A DNA stretch of 64,000 bases from Pseudomonas sp. KU43P (GCF_033095865.1 NZ_AP019365.1:3197501-3261500); one strand, 5' to 3'. Positions 1 through 8,171 are shown, counted from the first letter of the stretch. The notes: generated by a model from the letters alone, not told the origin. Numbers and translations: made by a program.

Positions 1-840
1 GTTTTCGATGTCGATAAGATCGACAGTGCCGCACGCCTGGAGGCCCACCTCAAGGCGCTGGCCAACCTGCCCGACACGCCTGCACGCAACACCGTGGTCG
101 TGGCAGGCGGTGGCTTCACCGGCATCGAAACCGCCACCGAGCTGCCGTCGCGCTTGCGCAACATTCTGGGTGAGCAGGCACAGCTGCGCGTGGTGGTGGT
201 CGACCGCGGCGTAAAAATCGGCGCAGCGCTGGGCGACGGGATTCGCCCGGCCATCGAACAGGCCTGCGAGGCACTCGGTATCCAATGGATCTGCGGTGCC
301 ACCGTGGCATCGGTAGACCCCGACGGCGTGCTGCTGGACAACGGCCTGCGCATCGAAGCAAGCACGGTGGTATGGACCGTGGGCTTCAAGGCCAACCCGC
401 TGACCGAGCAAATCAGCGGCGAACGCGATCGCCAGGGCCGTCTGCATGTGGATGGCAACCTCAAGGTCATAGGCAACGATGCGGTCTATGCGGCAGGTGA
501 TGTGGCGTACGCGGCGTGCGATGACGCAGGCAACCATGCGGTCATGTCCTGCCAGCATGCCATTCCACTGGGCCGGTATGCAGGGAACAATGCAGTAGCC
601 GAACTGATCGGCGTGGCACCGATGACCTACAGCCAGCCCAAGTACGTGACCTGCCTCGACCTGGGTGCCTGGGGGGCGGTGTATACCGAGGGCTGGGAGC
701 GCACCGTGTCGCCACCGACCGACAAGGCTGAAGCCAAAGTGCTGAAGTCGCAGATCAATTCGGTGTGGATCTACCCACCGGCGGCCAACGACCGGGCAGC
801 GGCCCTGGCAGCGGCAGACCCGACCATACCGGTGGCTTGA
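1..840 (+). CDS. NAD(P)/FAD-dependent oxidoreductase, type II NADH dehydrogenase-like (5' truncated by window)
   Basis: The reading frame is open from base 1 and ends with TGA at 838-840, so the N-terminal FAD-binding part lies outside the window. The visible 279 residues contain the second dinucleotide-binding fold (VVVAGGGFTGIETATEL, the GxGxxGxE pattern for NADH) and the late FAD-contacting stretch VYAAGDVAYA that closes many pyridine nucleotide-disulphide oxidoreductases. There is no CxxxxC redox-disulphide in the visible part, which fits a membrane-associated NADH:quinone oxidoreductase-like enzyme better than a disulphide reductase. A REP pair follows the stop. The substrate cannot be fixed from this fragment; a small-molecule FAD oxidoreductase is equally possible. 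Confidence 0.8.
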   Translation, partial: VFDVDKIDSAARLEAHLKALANLPDTPARNTVVVAGGGFTGIETATELPSRLRNILGEQAQLRVVVVDRGVKIGAALGDGIRPAIEQACEALGIQWICGATVASVDPDGVLLDNGLRIEASTVVWTVGFKANPLTEQISGERDRQGRLHVDGNLKVIGNDAVYAAGDVAYAACDDAGNHAVMSCQHAIPLGRYAGNNAVAELIGVAPMTYSQPKYVTCLDLGAWGAVYTEGWERTVSPPTDKAEAKVLKSQINSVWIYPPAANDRAAALAAADPTIPVA

Positions 841-867
841 CCACAGCGCTGCACGCGGGGGGTGTAC

Positions 868-958
868 CTGTAGGAGCCGGCTTGCCGGCGATAGGGGCCA
901 GGCAGGCAATGCAAGTCTGTCTCCCCCGGCTCATCGCCGGCAAGCCGGCTCCCACAGA
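868..958. repeat. REP pair (forward then reverse)
   Basis: A forward REP copy (GTAGGAGCCGGCTTGCCGGC core, 868-897) is followed by an inverted copy (TCGCCGGCAAGCCGGCTCCC core, about 931-958). This is the P. putida-type repetitive extragenic palindrome, in the gap between the oxidoreductase and yghU. Confidence 0.9.
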
Positions 959-1092
959 GATCGGGGCAAACCTTTGCGTTTAGTGCAAGGTGATTGTTCC
1001 CACAATGCAATTGCGCTTCGCTGCGAACCCGTGGCATAGATGCAGGTCAACGTCTGTACGTGTCTGCATCACGCCATTCAAGGAGTTCGTGC

Positions 1093-1932
1093 ATGAGCAA
1101 GCCCCCCTACGTCCCGCCCAAGGTGTGGCGCAACGAAGCAGCTTCCGGCGGCCAGTTCGCCAGTATCAACCGCCCGATCGCCGGCCCGACCCACGACAAG
1201 GATCTGCCGGTGGGCAAGCACCCCTTGCAGTTGTACTCCCTGGCCACACCCAACGGCGTCAAGGTGACCATTCTGCTGGAGGAGCTGCTCGCGCTTGGCC
1301 ACGAAGGCGCCGAATACGATGCCTGGCTGATTCGCATTGGCGAAGGCGACCAGTTCTCCAGCGGCTTCGTGCAGGTGAACCCCAACTCGAAGATCCCGGC
1401 CCTGCTCGACCGCAGTGTCGAGCCGCCGGTTCGGGTGTTCGAATCGGGCTCTATCCTGCTGTACCTGGCCGAGAAGTTCGGCGAGTTCCTGCCCAAGGCC
1501 CCAGCCGCACGCACCGAGAGCCTGAACTGGCTGTTCTGGCAGATGGGCGCGGCGCCTTACCTGGGCGGCGGGTTCGGCCACTTCTATGTGTATGCGCCGG
1601 AGAAGTTCGAGTACGCCATCAACCGCTTCACCATGGAAGCCAAGCGCCAGCTGGATGTATTGGAGCGCCGGCTTACGCAAAGCCGCTACCTTGGAGGCGA
1701 CGAATACAGCATCGCCGATATTGCCGTGTGGCCCTGGTACGGCCAACTGGTGCGGGGCAACCTGTATGGCGCAGCGGAATTCCTGGCCGTGCACGAATAC
1801 CCGCAGGTGCAGCGCTGGGCCGAAGAAATCGCCCAGCGGCCCGCCGTGCAGCGCGGCACGCGGGTCAACCGCACCTGGGGCGATGAAGATAGCCAGGTAG
1901 CCGAGCGGCATGCCGCGACGGACCTGGACTGA
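1093..1932 (+). CDS. yghU: YghU-type glutathione S-transferase (disulfide-bond oxidoreductase)
   Basis: The 279-residue product has a thioredoxin-like N-terminal domain (LYSLATPNGVKVTILLEEL, about residues 45-65, then NPNSKIPALLD) and an all-helical C-terminal domain (DEYSIADIAVWPW). The long N-terminal extension before the thioredoxin fold (PPKVWRNEAASGG...NRPIAGPTHDKDLPVG) is characteristic of YghU/YfcG enzymes, which reduce disulfides using two bound glutathiones instead of conjugating xenobiotics. The start is ATG 1093 because AAGGAG lies at 1079-1084; the frame is open upstream to 994 without a ribosome site. A hairpin follows the stop. Confidence 0.9.
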   Translation: MSKPPYVPPKVWRNEAASGGQFASINRPIAGPTHDKDLPVGKHPLQLYSLATPNGVKVTILLEELLALGHEGAEYDAWLIRIGEGDQFSSGFVQVNPNSKIPALLDRSVEPPVRVFESGSILLYLAEKFGEFLPKAPAARTESLNWLFWQMGAAPYLGGGFGHFYVYAPEKFEYAINRFTMEAKRQLDVLERRLTQSRYLGGDEYSIADIAVWPWYGQLVRGNLYGAAEFLAVHEYPQVQRWAEEIAQRPAVQRGTRVNRTWGDEDSQVAERHAATDLD

Positions 1933-1939
1933 GTGTTTC

Positions 1940-1958
1940 GGGGCCGCCAGGCGGCCCC
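1940..1958 (+). terminator. GC-rich hairpin after yghU, possible terminator
   Basis: GGGGCCGCC and GGCGGCCCC form a nine-base inverted repeat with a one-base centre immediately after the yghU stop. Only two T residues follow, so termination efficiency is uncertain. Confidence 0.45.
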
Positions 1959-2079
1959 TTCGCGGGGCCAACAGTGCCCGCTTGCAAAAAACCATTTCTG
2001 CCGCGCAAACCTCCTTCCCCAAGCGCCTTCTTGTACACTCCTCGCAAAAGCCCCCACCTGCACAATTTTTGGTGAAAGC

Positions 2080-3783
2080 ATGATCGAGGTAACCGAGGTT
2101 TCCATTGCCGAGCTGCGCGACGCGCTCGAAGCAGGCCGCACGACGGCGGTCGAGCTGGTCAAGGCCTACCTGGCGCGTATCGACGCCTACGATGGAGCCG
2201 CTACCGCCACTGCCCTGAACGCCGTGGTAGTGCGCAACCCAGAAGCGCTGAAAGAAGCCGAGGCTTCCGACGCCCGCCGCGCCAAGGGCCAGCTGTTGAG
2301 CCCGCTGGATGGCATCCCCTACACCGCCAAGGACAGCTACCTGGTCAAAGGCCTGACCGCCGCTTCCGGCAGCCCGGCCTTCAAGGACCTGGTCGCGCAG
2401 CGCGACGCCTTCACCATCGAGCGCCTGCGCGCCGCCGGCGCCGTGTGCCTGGGCAAGACCAACATGCCCCCAATGGCCAACGGCGGTATGCAGCGTGGCG
2501 TCTACGGCCGCGCTGAAAGCCCGTACAACGCCAACTACCTGACCGCGCCGTTCGCCTCGGGCTCCTCCAACGGTGCCGGTACCGCCACCGCCGCCAGTTT
2601 CAGCGCTTTTGGCCTTGCCGAGGAAACCTGGTCCAGTGGCCGCGGCCCTGCCTCGAACAACGGCCTGTGCGCCTACACCCCGTCGCGGGGCGTGATCTCG
2701 GTGCGCGGCAACTGGCCGCTGACGCCGACCATGGACGTGGTGGTGCCCTACGCCCGCACCATGGCCGACCTGCTGGAAATCCTCGACGTGGTTGTGGCCG
2801 ACGACGCCGACACCCGTGGCGACCTGTGGCGCCTGCAACCTTGGGTACCGATCCCGGCTGCCTCGACGGTGCGCCCGGCGTCCTACCTGGACCTGGCGGT
2901 CGACGCCAGCTCGCTCAAGGGCAAGCGTTTCGGCGTACCGCGCATGTACATCAATGCCGACCCAGAGGCCGGCACCTCGGAAAAACCGGGCATCGGTGGC
3001 CCGACCGGCCAGCGCATCAACACCCGTGCCACCGTCATCGACCTGTGGCAACAGGCTCGCCAGGCCCTGGAAGCGGCCGGCGCCGAAGTCATCGAAGTGG
3101 ACTTCCCGCTGGTCTCCAATTGCGAAGGCGACCGCCCGGGCGCACCTACCGTGTACAACCGCGGGATCGTCAGCAAGGAGTTCCTGCATGACGAACTGTG
3201 GGAACTGTCCGGGTGGGCGTTCGACGATTTCCTGCGTGCCAACGACGACCCCAAGCTCAACCGCCTGGCCGATGTCGACGGCCCGCAGATCTTCCCCCAC
3301 GACCCGGGCACCCTGCCCAACCGTGAGGACGACCTTGCCGCCGGCATGGACGAATACGTCAACATGGCCAAGCGCGGCCTGAAGACCTGGGACCAGATCG
3401 AAACCCTGCCGGACGGCCTGCGCGGCCTGGAAAAGACCCGCAAGCTCGACCTGGAAGACTGGATGGACAACCTGGGCCTGGACGCGGTGCTGTTCCCGAC
3501 CGTGGCCGACGTGGGCCCGGCCGATGCCGACGTGAACCCGGAATCGGCGGACATCGCCTGGAGCAACGGCATCTGGGTAGCCAACGGCAACCTCGCCATC
3601 CGCCACCTGGGCGTGCCGACCGTGACCGTACCGATGGGTGTCATGGCCGACATCGGCATGCCGGTGGGGCTGACTTTTGCCGGGCGCGCCTACAGCGACA
3701 ACAACCTGCTGAGCTTCGCTGCCGCGTTCGAATCGACCGGTTCGCGTCGCATGATCCCGCCGCGTACGCCTGCGTTGGGGTGA
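2080..3783 (+). CDS. Amidase-signature family hydrolase
   Basis: The 567-residue protein is an amidase-signature enzyme, the family that hydrolyses carboxamides with a Ser-cisSer-Lys triad. The candidate triad is Lys84 (YTAKDSY), Ser162 in GSSNG and Ser186 in WSSGRGP, which aligns with the usual GGSIRxP nucleophile loop although the flanking residues differ from the consensus. The typical PLDGIPYTAKD and VCLGKTNMPPMA blocks are present. It is longer than bacterial GatA (about 480 residues) because of an extended middle region around residues 300-460. No gatC or gatB neighbour exists, so it is probably a stand-alone catabolic amidase of unknown substrate. ATG 2080 is chosen because similarity to the family begins there; the frame is open upstream without signal. 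Confidence 0.87.
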   Translation: MIEVTEVSIAELRDALEAGRTTAVELVKAYLARIDAYDGAATATALNAVVVRNPEALKEAEASDARRAKGQLLSPLDGIPYTAKDSYLVKGLTAASGSPAFKDLVAQRDAFTIERLRAAGAVCLGKTNMPPMANGGMQRGVYGRAESPYNANYLTAPFASGSSNGAGTATAASFSAFGLAEETWSSGRGPASNNGLCAYTPSRGVISVRGNWPLTPTMDVVVPYARTMADLLEILDVVVADDADTRGDLWRLQPWVPIPAASTVRPASYLDLAVDASSLKGKRFGVPRMYINADPEAGTSEKPGIGGPTGQRINTRATVIDLWQQARQALEAAGAEVIEVDFPLVSNCEGDRPGAPTVYNRGIVSKEFLHDELWELSGWAFDDFLRANDDPKLNRLADVDGPQIFPHDPGTLPNREDDLAAGMDEYVNMAKRGLKTWDQIETLPDGLRGLEKTRKLDLEDWMDNLGLDAVLFPTVADVGPADADVNPESADIAWSNGIWVANGNLAIRHLGVPTVTVPMGVMADIGMPVGLTFAGRAYSDNNLLSFAAAFESTGSRRMIPPRTPALG

Positions 3784-3837
3784 TCGTTCACTAGCGATTG
3801 GCGTTGTTGCGAAGATCGAGCGCCGCCCGCGCGGCGC

Positions 3838-3863
3838 ATCGCCGGCAAGCCGGCTCCCACAGG
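3838..3863 (-). repeat. REP copy, reverse orientation
   Basis: ATCGCCGGCAAGCCGGCTCC core. It pairs with the forward copy that begins at 3893 and is interrupted by the IS3-family insertion. Confidence 0.85.
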
Positions 3864-3892
3864 ATTGCTACAGAACCTGAAGCCTGCGCTGT

Positions 3893-3909
3893 GCCTGTGG
3901 GAGCGGGCT
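3893..3909 (+). repeat. Left half of a REP copy split by the IS3-family element
   Basis: CCTGTGGGAGCGGGCT is the first half of a forward REP. The second half (GCTTGCCGGCGATGCG) resumes at 5161. Joining the two halves at the duplicated GCT gives an intact REP palindrome. Confidence 0.85.
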
Positions 3910-3946
3910 TGAACTGGTCAACTAATTTTGGACACCGGTTTAGGTT

Positions 3947-4744
3947 TTATGCCGCTGCCTTCAGCTTTTTCTCCATGGCTACCGGGGTTTCGTAACCGTT
4001 GTAGCTGTGGAGGCGCTTCAGGTTGTAGCGCACCAAGTAAGCCTGGATGTCCGCCCGAGCTTGCTCTTCGGTTTCATAGCCCTTAGCAGGGATCCACTCT
4101 GATTTCAGGGCCCCGAAGAAACGCTCCATGGCGGCGTTGTCCCAGCACTGTCCGCGATGACTCATGCTCTGGTTCAGGCTGTACTCTTCAAGTGCAGCCC
4201 TGAATTTGTGGCTGGTGTACTGACATCCCTGGTCGGAATGAAACATCACGCCTGTCGGTTTGCCACGGGACTCGGCCGCCATGTGCAGTGCGTTACAGGC
4301 CAGCCTGGCGTCCGCAATCATCGAAAATGCCCAGCCGACTACACGGCGCGCATAAAGGTCGATCACAGCGGCCAAGTACAGCCAGCGCTTGCCAACCTGG
4401 ATGTACGTCACGTCTCCACACCAAACCTCGTTGATCGTCGAAACTTTGAAATTTCGCTTCAGCTGATTCTCAGCAATCAATGCTTCCACGCCTGATGAGC
4501 GGTACCGGTGCGGCCTACGCTGCCTGCACTTAAGGTTAGCTTCACGCATCAGCGCACGTACTTTGTAACGCCCAATCTTATGGCCGTCGCGTCGTAACTC
4601 CTGGGTTAGCGTCCGCGACCCGGCCGAATCGCGAGAGGCTTTGAAGTGGCCTTCCACAGCCGAGCGTAACTGATCCCGTTCAGGATTTTTTCGGGCTTGG
4701 CGCTGGCGCCACGCATAGAAACTGCTGCGCTTGACCCCAAGCAC
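3947..4744 (-). CDS. IS3-family transposase OrfB, catalytic DDE domain
   Basis: OrfB carries the HTH_21 region and the retroviral-integrase-like core of IS3 transposases. The DDE residues are visible in WCGDVTY, FHSDQGCQY and AMERFFGALKSE. Residues between the orfA stop and the first ATG at 4744 (FSLINELSEQYGVVECC...) are also typical OrfB sequence. The functional product is therefore probably an OrfAB fusion made by -1 frameshifting at 4834-4840, not a protein starting at 4744. The frame is open back to the slip site. Confidence 0.93.
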   Translation of the reverse strand: MLGVKRSSFYAWRQRQARKNPERDQLRSAVEGHFKASRDSAGSRTLTQELRRDGHKIGRYKVRALMREANLKCRQRRPHRYRSSGVEALIAENQLKRNFKVSTINEVWCGDVTYIQVGKRWLYLAAVIDLYARRVVGWAFSMIADARLACNALHMAAESRGKPTGVMFHSDQGCQYTSHKFRAALEEYSLNQSMSHRGQCWDNAAMERFFGALKSEWIPAKGYETEEQARADIQAYLVRYNLKRLHSYNGYETPVAMEKKLKAAA

Positions 4745-4788
4745 GCGACAGCATTCGACAACACCATATTGCTCACTCAGTTCGTTGA

Positions 4789-5091
4789 TCAGCGAGAACG
4801 ATCTTTGGAGTCCCGAAGCAGGAGAGCACTGGCCTTTTTTAGGATTTCGATATCTCGATCTTTCTGCCGAACCAGTGCCTCAAGCTCTTGGATTCGATGT
4901 TGATCCGGGGTAATGGCCTTGGCTCCAGCTGGCACCTGGCCCTCCCGCTCCTTGCGCACCTGTTCGACCCAACGCCGCAGGGCTGTAGGCCCAATCTCAA
5001 GCATTTCGCAGACTTCGGGGACTGACTGGCCACCGTCCAGCACCATCTCGGCAGCCCGGACTTTCTGTTCTTTCGAGTATGACTTTCGCAC
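4789..5091 (-). CDS. IS3-family transposase OrfA, helix-turn-helix
   Basis: The 100-residue protein has the N-terminal helix-turn-helix that binds the IS ends (KVRAAEMVLDGGQSVPEVCE, then IGPTALRRWVEQ) and a leucine-rich dimerisation helix (RIQELEALVRQKDRDIEILK). A GTG start at 5091 is preferred because GGAGG lies 8 bases upstream; the frame is open to 5148 but that start has no ribosome site. An A-AAA-AAG heptamer in canonical phase near the 3' end (4834-4840) allows fusion to OrfB. Confidence 0.9.
   Translation of the reverse strand: MRKSYSKEQKVRAAEMVLDGGQSVPEVCEMLEIGPTALRRWVEQVRKEREGQVPAGAKAITPDQHRIQELEALVRQKDRDIEILKKASALLLRDSKDRSR
4834..4840 (-). promoter_or_regulatory. A_AAA_AAG slippery heptamer for -1 frameshift between orfA and orfB
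   Basis: On the minus strand the orfA codons read CTA AAA AAG, so the heptamer A_AAA_AAG is in the canonical X_XXY_YYZ phase. Slipping one base back moves the ribosome into the orfB frame, which is open from that point through the DDE domain. Confidence 0.8.
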
Positions 5092-5160
5092 TGATTTTGC
5101 CTCCAATTGGGCGCCATCATAGCGCCCTAAGAAGGTGTCCAAAATCATTAGGCCAGTTCA

Positions 5161-5177
5161 GCTTGCCGGCGATGCGC
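5161..5177 (+). repeat. Right half of the split REP copy
   Basis: GCTTGCCGGCGATGCG continues the REP begun at 3893. GCT at 5161-5163 is the second copy of the 3-bp target duplication. Confidence 0.85.
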
Positions 5178-5191
5178 CGCAAAAGCGGCGC
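5174..5191 (+). terminator. GCGCCGC-AAAA-GCGGCGC hairpin, possible terminator
   Basis: A perfect seven-base stem with an AAAA loop follows the REP half-site. Before the IS inserted it would have lain about 140 bases after the amidase stop. There is no T tract, so it is only a weak terminator candidate. Confidence 0.35.
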
Positions 5192-5311
5192 TCGATTGCA
5201 ACCCTTCCCAAATTCAACGACATACACCCGGCGTCACACGCTACCATTGAGCCCTACCTCGAGCATTGGCCCTCTCTGCTCATACCGAATGAAGCGTCGT
5301 GGAGCTCCCTG

Positions 5312-6229
5312 ATGACCCTGCACATCCACACCCCCCTGATCGAGTCCCGTCCGCTGTCGCTGGCCGCCGGCCGTGCGGTCTGGCTCAAACTCGACGCCCT
5401 GCAGCCCTGTGGCTCGTTCAAGCTGCGCGGCGTGGGCCATGCCTGCGAAGTTCACCACGCACGTGGCGCGCGCCACTTCGTGTCCTCGTCCGGAGGCAAT
5501 GCAGGCCTGGCGGTGGCCTATGCCGCTCGCAAACTGGGCGTTCCGGTAACGGTAGTAGTGCCCGAGACCACCACCGAGCGGGCCAAGGAGCTGTTGCACC
5601 AGGAAGACGCCAAGGTGGTGGTGCATGGCAGCTCCTGGCAGGAGGCCAACGCGCTGGCACAAACCCTGGTCGGGCCGAATGATGCCTTCATCCACCCGTT
5701 CGACGACCCCTTGCTGTGGACGGGGCATGCCAGCCTGGTCGATGAACTTGCCGCTGCCGGGTACAAGCCCGATGCGGTGGTGCTGTCGGTCGGTGGTGGC
5801 GGCCTGCTCAGTGGCGTGGTCGAAGGGCTCCAGCGCAACGGCTGGGGCGATGTGCCGGTGCTGGCAGTGGAGACCGACGGGGCGGCTTCGTTACACGCTG
5901 CGATGCAGGCCGGCCATTCGGTGGAGCTGGAGCGTATCGCTTCGGTGGCAACCTCCCTGGGCGCCAAGCGGGTGGCCGACCAGGCGCTGGTGTGCGTGCG
6001 GGAGCATCCAGTGCACAGTGTGCTGGTGAGTGATCGCGCGGCGCTGGAGGCGTGCGAGCAATTCCTGGGCGACCATCGAGTACTGGTGGAGCCGGCCTGT
6101 GGGGCGGCGCTGGCGGTGGCTTACCAAGCCGAGGCGTTGAGCGATTACCAGAATGTGCTGGTGGTGGTTTGTGGGGGGGCTACGGCGACGCTTGGGCAGA
6201 TTCAGGATTGGTTGAAGCTCGTCGACTGA
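5312..6229 (+). CDS. PLP-dependent serine/threonine dehydratase-like enzyme
   Basis: The 305-residue fold-type II PLP enzyme resembles the serine dehydratase/threonine ammonia-lyase group, which converts L-serine or L-threonine to the 2-oxo acid and ammonia. The Schiff-base lysine is Lys37 in CGSFKLRG; SSSGGNAGLA binds the substrate carboxylate and VGGGGLLSG forms the phosphate loop. The length matches the short eukaryote-like serine dehydratases without an ACT domain, so allosteric control is unlikely. ATG 5312 has GGAG 11 bases upstream; the frame is open further back but similarity starts here. It is isolated between two insertion sequences, and the IS3 element now separates it from sequence that was upstream. 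Confidence 0.87.
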   Translation: MTLHIHTPLIESRPLSLAAGRAVWLKLDALQPCGSFKLRGVGHACEVHHARGARHFVSSSGGNAGLAVAYAARKLGVPVTVVVPETTTERAKELLHQEDAKVVVHGSSWQEANALAQTLVGPNDAFIHPFDDPLLWTGHASLVDELAAAGYKPDAVVLSVGGGGLLSGVVEGLQRNGWGDVPVLAVETDGAASLHAAMQAGHSVELERIASVATSLGAKRVADQALVCVREHPVHSVLVSDRAALEACEQFLGDHRVLVEPACGAALAVAYQAEALSDYQNVLVVVCGGATATLGQIQDWLKLVD

Positions 6230-6248
6230 TGCTGATTTGACTGGTCTT

Positions 6249-6274
6249 ATCGCCGGCAAGCCGGCTCCCACAGG
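6249..6274 (-). repeat. REP copy, reverse orientation
   Basis: ATCGCCGGCAAGCCGGCTCC core, 20 bases after the dehydratase stop. Its forward partner is at 7677, displaced by the IS256-family insertion. Confidence 0.85.
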
Positions 6275-6315
6275 TGCGCCATTGCCTCCAGGAGCAGTGG
6301 CAGCGCTGTGGCAGC

Positions 6316-7676
6316 GAGGGTGTCAGAAATTTTGTGTTCGGGCATAACATGAGTAAGAGGTGCATGTATGCCAACCAAAAAGAAACCCCTGCGTGACCTG
6401 CCCAAAATCCCCAAAGAGCTGCTGGAGCAGTTCGGTGAGGGCCTGATGACCGCAGAAGCTATCGAGGATGCCTCTGCGGCGTTCAAAAAGGCCTTGATCG
6501 AGCGTGCTCTGCATGCCGAGCTTGGTCACCACCTGGGTTATCCGCCGGGCGCGCAGCGCCCAGAGGATGAAACCAACCAGCGTAACGGCAAGAGTGGCAA
6601 GACGGTTTTGACCGGCGATGGCCCGCTGCGGCTGGAAATTCCTCGTGATCGAGACGGCAGTTTTGCGCCCATTCTGATCCCTAAGCACGAACGGCGGTAC
6701 ACCGGTTTCGATGACAAGATCATCGCCATGTACGCCCGTGGCATGACGGTCAGAGAGATCCGAGCGTTTCTGTCCGAGCAGTATGGAACCGACGTTTCGC
6801 CCGATTTCATCAGCTCTGTGACAGACGAGGTCATGGAAGAGATTGGCGCGTGGCAACAGCGGCCATTGGAGCCGATGTACCCGGTCATTTTCTTTGATGC
6901 GCTGCGGGTGAAAATTCGCGAAGAAGGCCTGGTGCGCAACAAGGCCATTTACCTGGCTTTGGGCGTTCTACCCGACGGGACGCGCGATATCTTAGGCATC
7001 TGGATCGAGAACACCGAGGGTGCGAAGTTCTGGATGAAGGTTTTTAACGATCTCAAGACGCGTGGTGTCGAGGATGTGCTGATTGCCGTGACCGATGGCC
7101 TCAAAGGCATGCCAGAGGCTCTCAGCGCCGTGTTTCCAGAAACGACGCTGCAGACGTGCATCGTGCACCTGATCCGCAACAGCCTCGACTACGTGGCTTG
7201 GGACAAGCGCCGGGCACTGGCCAAGGCGTTGAAACCGATTTACCAGGCCATCAATGCAGAAGCGGCTGAGCAGGCATTGGATGAGTTTGAAAACGGACCC
7301 TGGGGCAAACAGTATCCAACGGTCGTGGCAGCCTGGAGACGCGCCTGGGATCGAGTGATTCCCTTCTTTGTCTTCCCACCTGCCATCCGCAAAGTGATCT
7401 ACACCACCAACGCTATTGAGAGCATCAACGCCCAGCTACGCAAAATCATTAAAACTCGGGGGCATTTCCCGAACGATGAAGCAGCCACCAAGCTGATCTG
7501 GCTGGGGCTGCGGAACATCACGGCAAACTGGGGCTCGGCGGCGCATGATTGGAAAAGTGCGATGAATCAATTCGCGATTCTGTACGGGGATCGGTTCATC
7601 AGGCCGACGTGGTGAAAATCGGGCCTGCCTAACGGCAGGCCATTACCGGCCCGAACACAAAAAAACTGACAGTCCC
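6316..7676 (+). mobile_element. IS256-family insertion sequence, 1361 bp, apparently intact
   Basis: The element contains one full transposase gene between imperfect terminal inverted repeats, 22 of 28 bases identical, sharing TGTCAG and TTTTGTGTTCGGGC. An 8-bp target duplication GTGGCAGC lies at 6308-6315 and 7677-7684, as expected for IS256. Removing the element and one duplicate leaves a REP reading GTGGCAGCCGGCTTGCCGGC, the same variant as at 19601. Confidence 0.9.
6368..7615 (+). CDS. IS256-family (Mutator-type) transposase
   Basis: The 415-residue protein has the full length of IS256 transposases. The DDE residues are visible as FFDALRV, AVTDGLKG and TTNAIESINAQLR, and the CxxH signature of the family is TCIVHLIRNS. 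The ATG start follows a purine-rich AAGAGG at 6355-6360. It is uninterrupted and bounded by intact ends, so it is probably functional. Confidence 0.95.
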   Translation: MPTKKKPLRDLPKIPKELLEQFGEGLMTAEAIEDASAAFKKALIERALHAELGHHLGYPPGAQRPEDETNQRNGKSGKTVLTGDGPLRLEIPRDRDGSFAPILIPKHERRYTGFDDKIIAMYARGMTVREIRAFLSEQYGTDVSPDFISSVTDEVMEEIGAWQQRPLEPMYPVIFFDALRVKIREEGLVRNKAIYLALGVLPDGTRDILGIWIENTEGAKFWMKVFNDLKTRGVEDVLIAVTDGLKGMPEALSAVFPETTLQTCIVHLIRNSLDYVAWDKRRALAKALKPIYQAINAEAAEQALDEFENGPWGKQYPTVVAAWRRAWDRVIPFFVFPPAIRKVIYTTNAIESINAQLRKIIKTRGHFPNDEAATKLIWLGLRNITANWGSAAHDWKSAMNQFAILYGDRFIRPTW

Positions 7677-7703
7677 GTGGCAGCCGGCTTGCCGGCGATA
7701 AAG
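7677..7703 (+). repeat. REP copy, forward orientation, bearing the IS256-element target duplication
   Basis: GTGGCAGCCGGCTTGCCGGCGATA. Its first eight bases are the duplicated target of the IS256-family element. Confidence 0.85.
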
Positions 7704-7712
7704 CCGCTACTG

Positions 7713-8171
7713 TCACTCAAGCAATTGAACGATCCGCGGCACCAGCGATTTCCCTTCGACTTCCATCACCGCCACCGTTACCGGCAACTTGAACCGCCGC
7801 GGCCCGGCGCTGCCAGGATTCAGGAACAGCCGCCCTTCCCGCCAGTCGATCAGCGGCTTGTGCGAATGCCCCGTGATAACCACCTGCACCCCCTCATCCA
7901 ACACGTCAGGCACATCAGCGATATCGTGCACCAGCAGTGCCTGCCACCCACCCATCTCGAAGCGCAGTCGATCGGGCAAGTGCGCGGCCCAGGGCAGCTT
8001 CAGGTCATTGTTGCCACGCACGATCTGCACGGGCGCCAAAGCTTCGAGCGCCTCGACGATCGCGGATTTACCGATATCACCGGCATGCACGATCAACTCG
8101 CACCCCTTCAGCGCATCGATCGCCTCGGGGCGCATCAAACCGTGGGTATCAGAGATGACCCCTACCCTCAT
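7713..8171 (-). CDS. YfcE/MJ0936-type metallophosphoesterase
   Basis: The 152-residue protein is a compact calcineurin-like phosphodiesterase. Metal-binding motifs appear in order: SDTHG (residues 7-11), HAGDIG, RGNND and TGHSHKP. Family members hydrolyse model phosphodiesters with bound Mn2+; the physiological substrate is unknown. ATG 8171 has CAGGAG six bases upstream. It is transcribed away from nspC across a 235-base gap. Confidence 0.9.
   Translation of the reverse strand: MRVGVISDTHGLMRPEAIDALKGCELIVHAGDIGKSAIVEALEALAPVQIVRGNNDLKLPWAAHLPDRLRFEMGGWQALLVHDIADVPDVLDEGVQVVITGHSHKPLIDWREGRLFLNPGSAGPRRFKLPVTVAVMEVEGKSLVPRIVQLLE

Larger units (their letters stand above)
3910..5160 (-). mobile_element. 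IS3-family insertion sequence (IS150-like), 1251 bp, apparently intact
   Basis: The element is bounded by terminal inverted repeats that start TGAACTGG and end TTTTGGACACC, 23 of 27 bases identical between the left end (3910-3936) and the complement of the right end (5134-5160). The TG...CA termini, two overlapping reading frames (orfA, orfB) and a 3-bp target duplication (GCT, 3907-3909 and 5161-5163) are typical of IS3. It sits at the centre of a REP palindrome. Both ends, both ORFs and a frameshift signal are intact, so it may be active. Confidence 0.9.

Noticed and set aside
868..958. Repeats as a CRISPR array
   Set aside because: The copies are inverted palindromes in pairs, not evenly spaced direct repeats with unique spacers, and no cas gene is present.
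1078..3606. 842-codon open frame on the minus strand
   Set aside because: It is antisense to yghU and the amidase gene, which have ribosome sites and recognisable motifs. Long antisense frames are common in high-GC DNA.
3910..7676. Composite transposon carrying the dehydratase gene
   Set aside because: The flanking elements belong to different families (IS3 and IS256), and each has its own separate target duplication, so they inserted independently.
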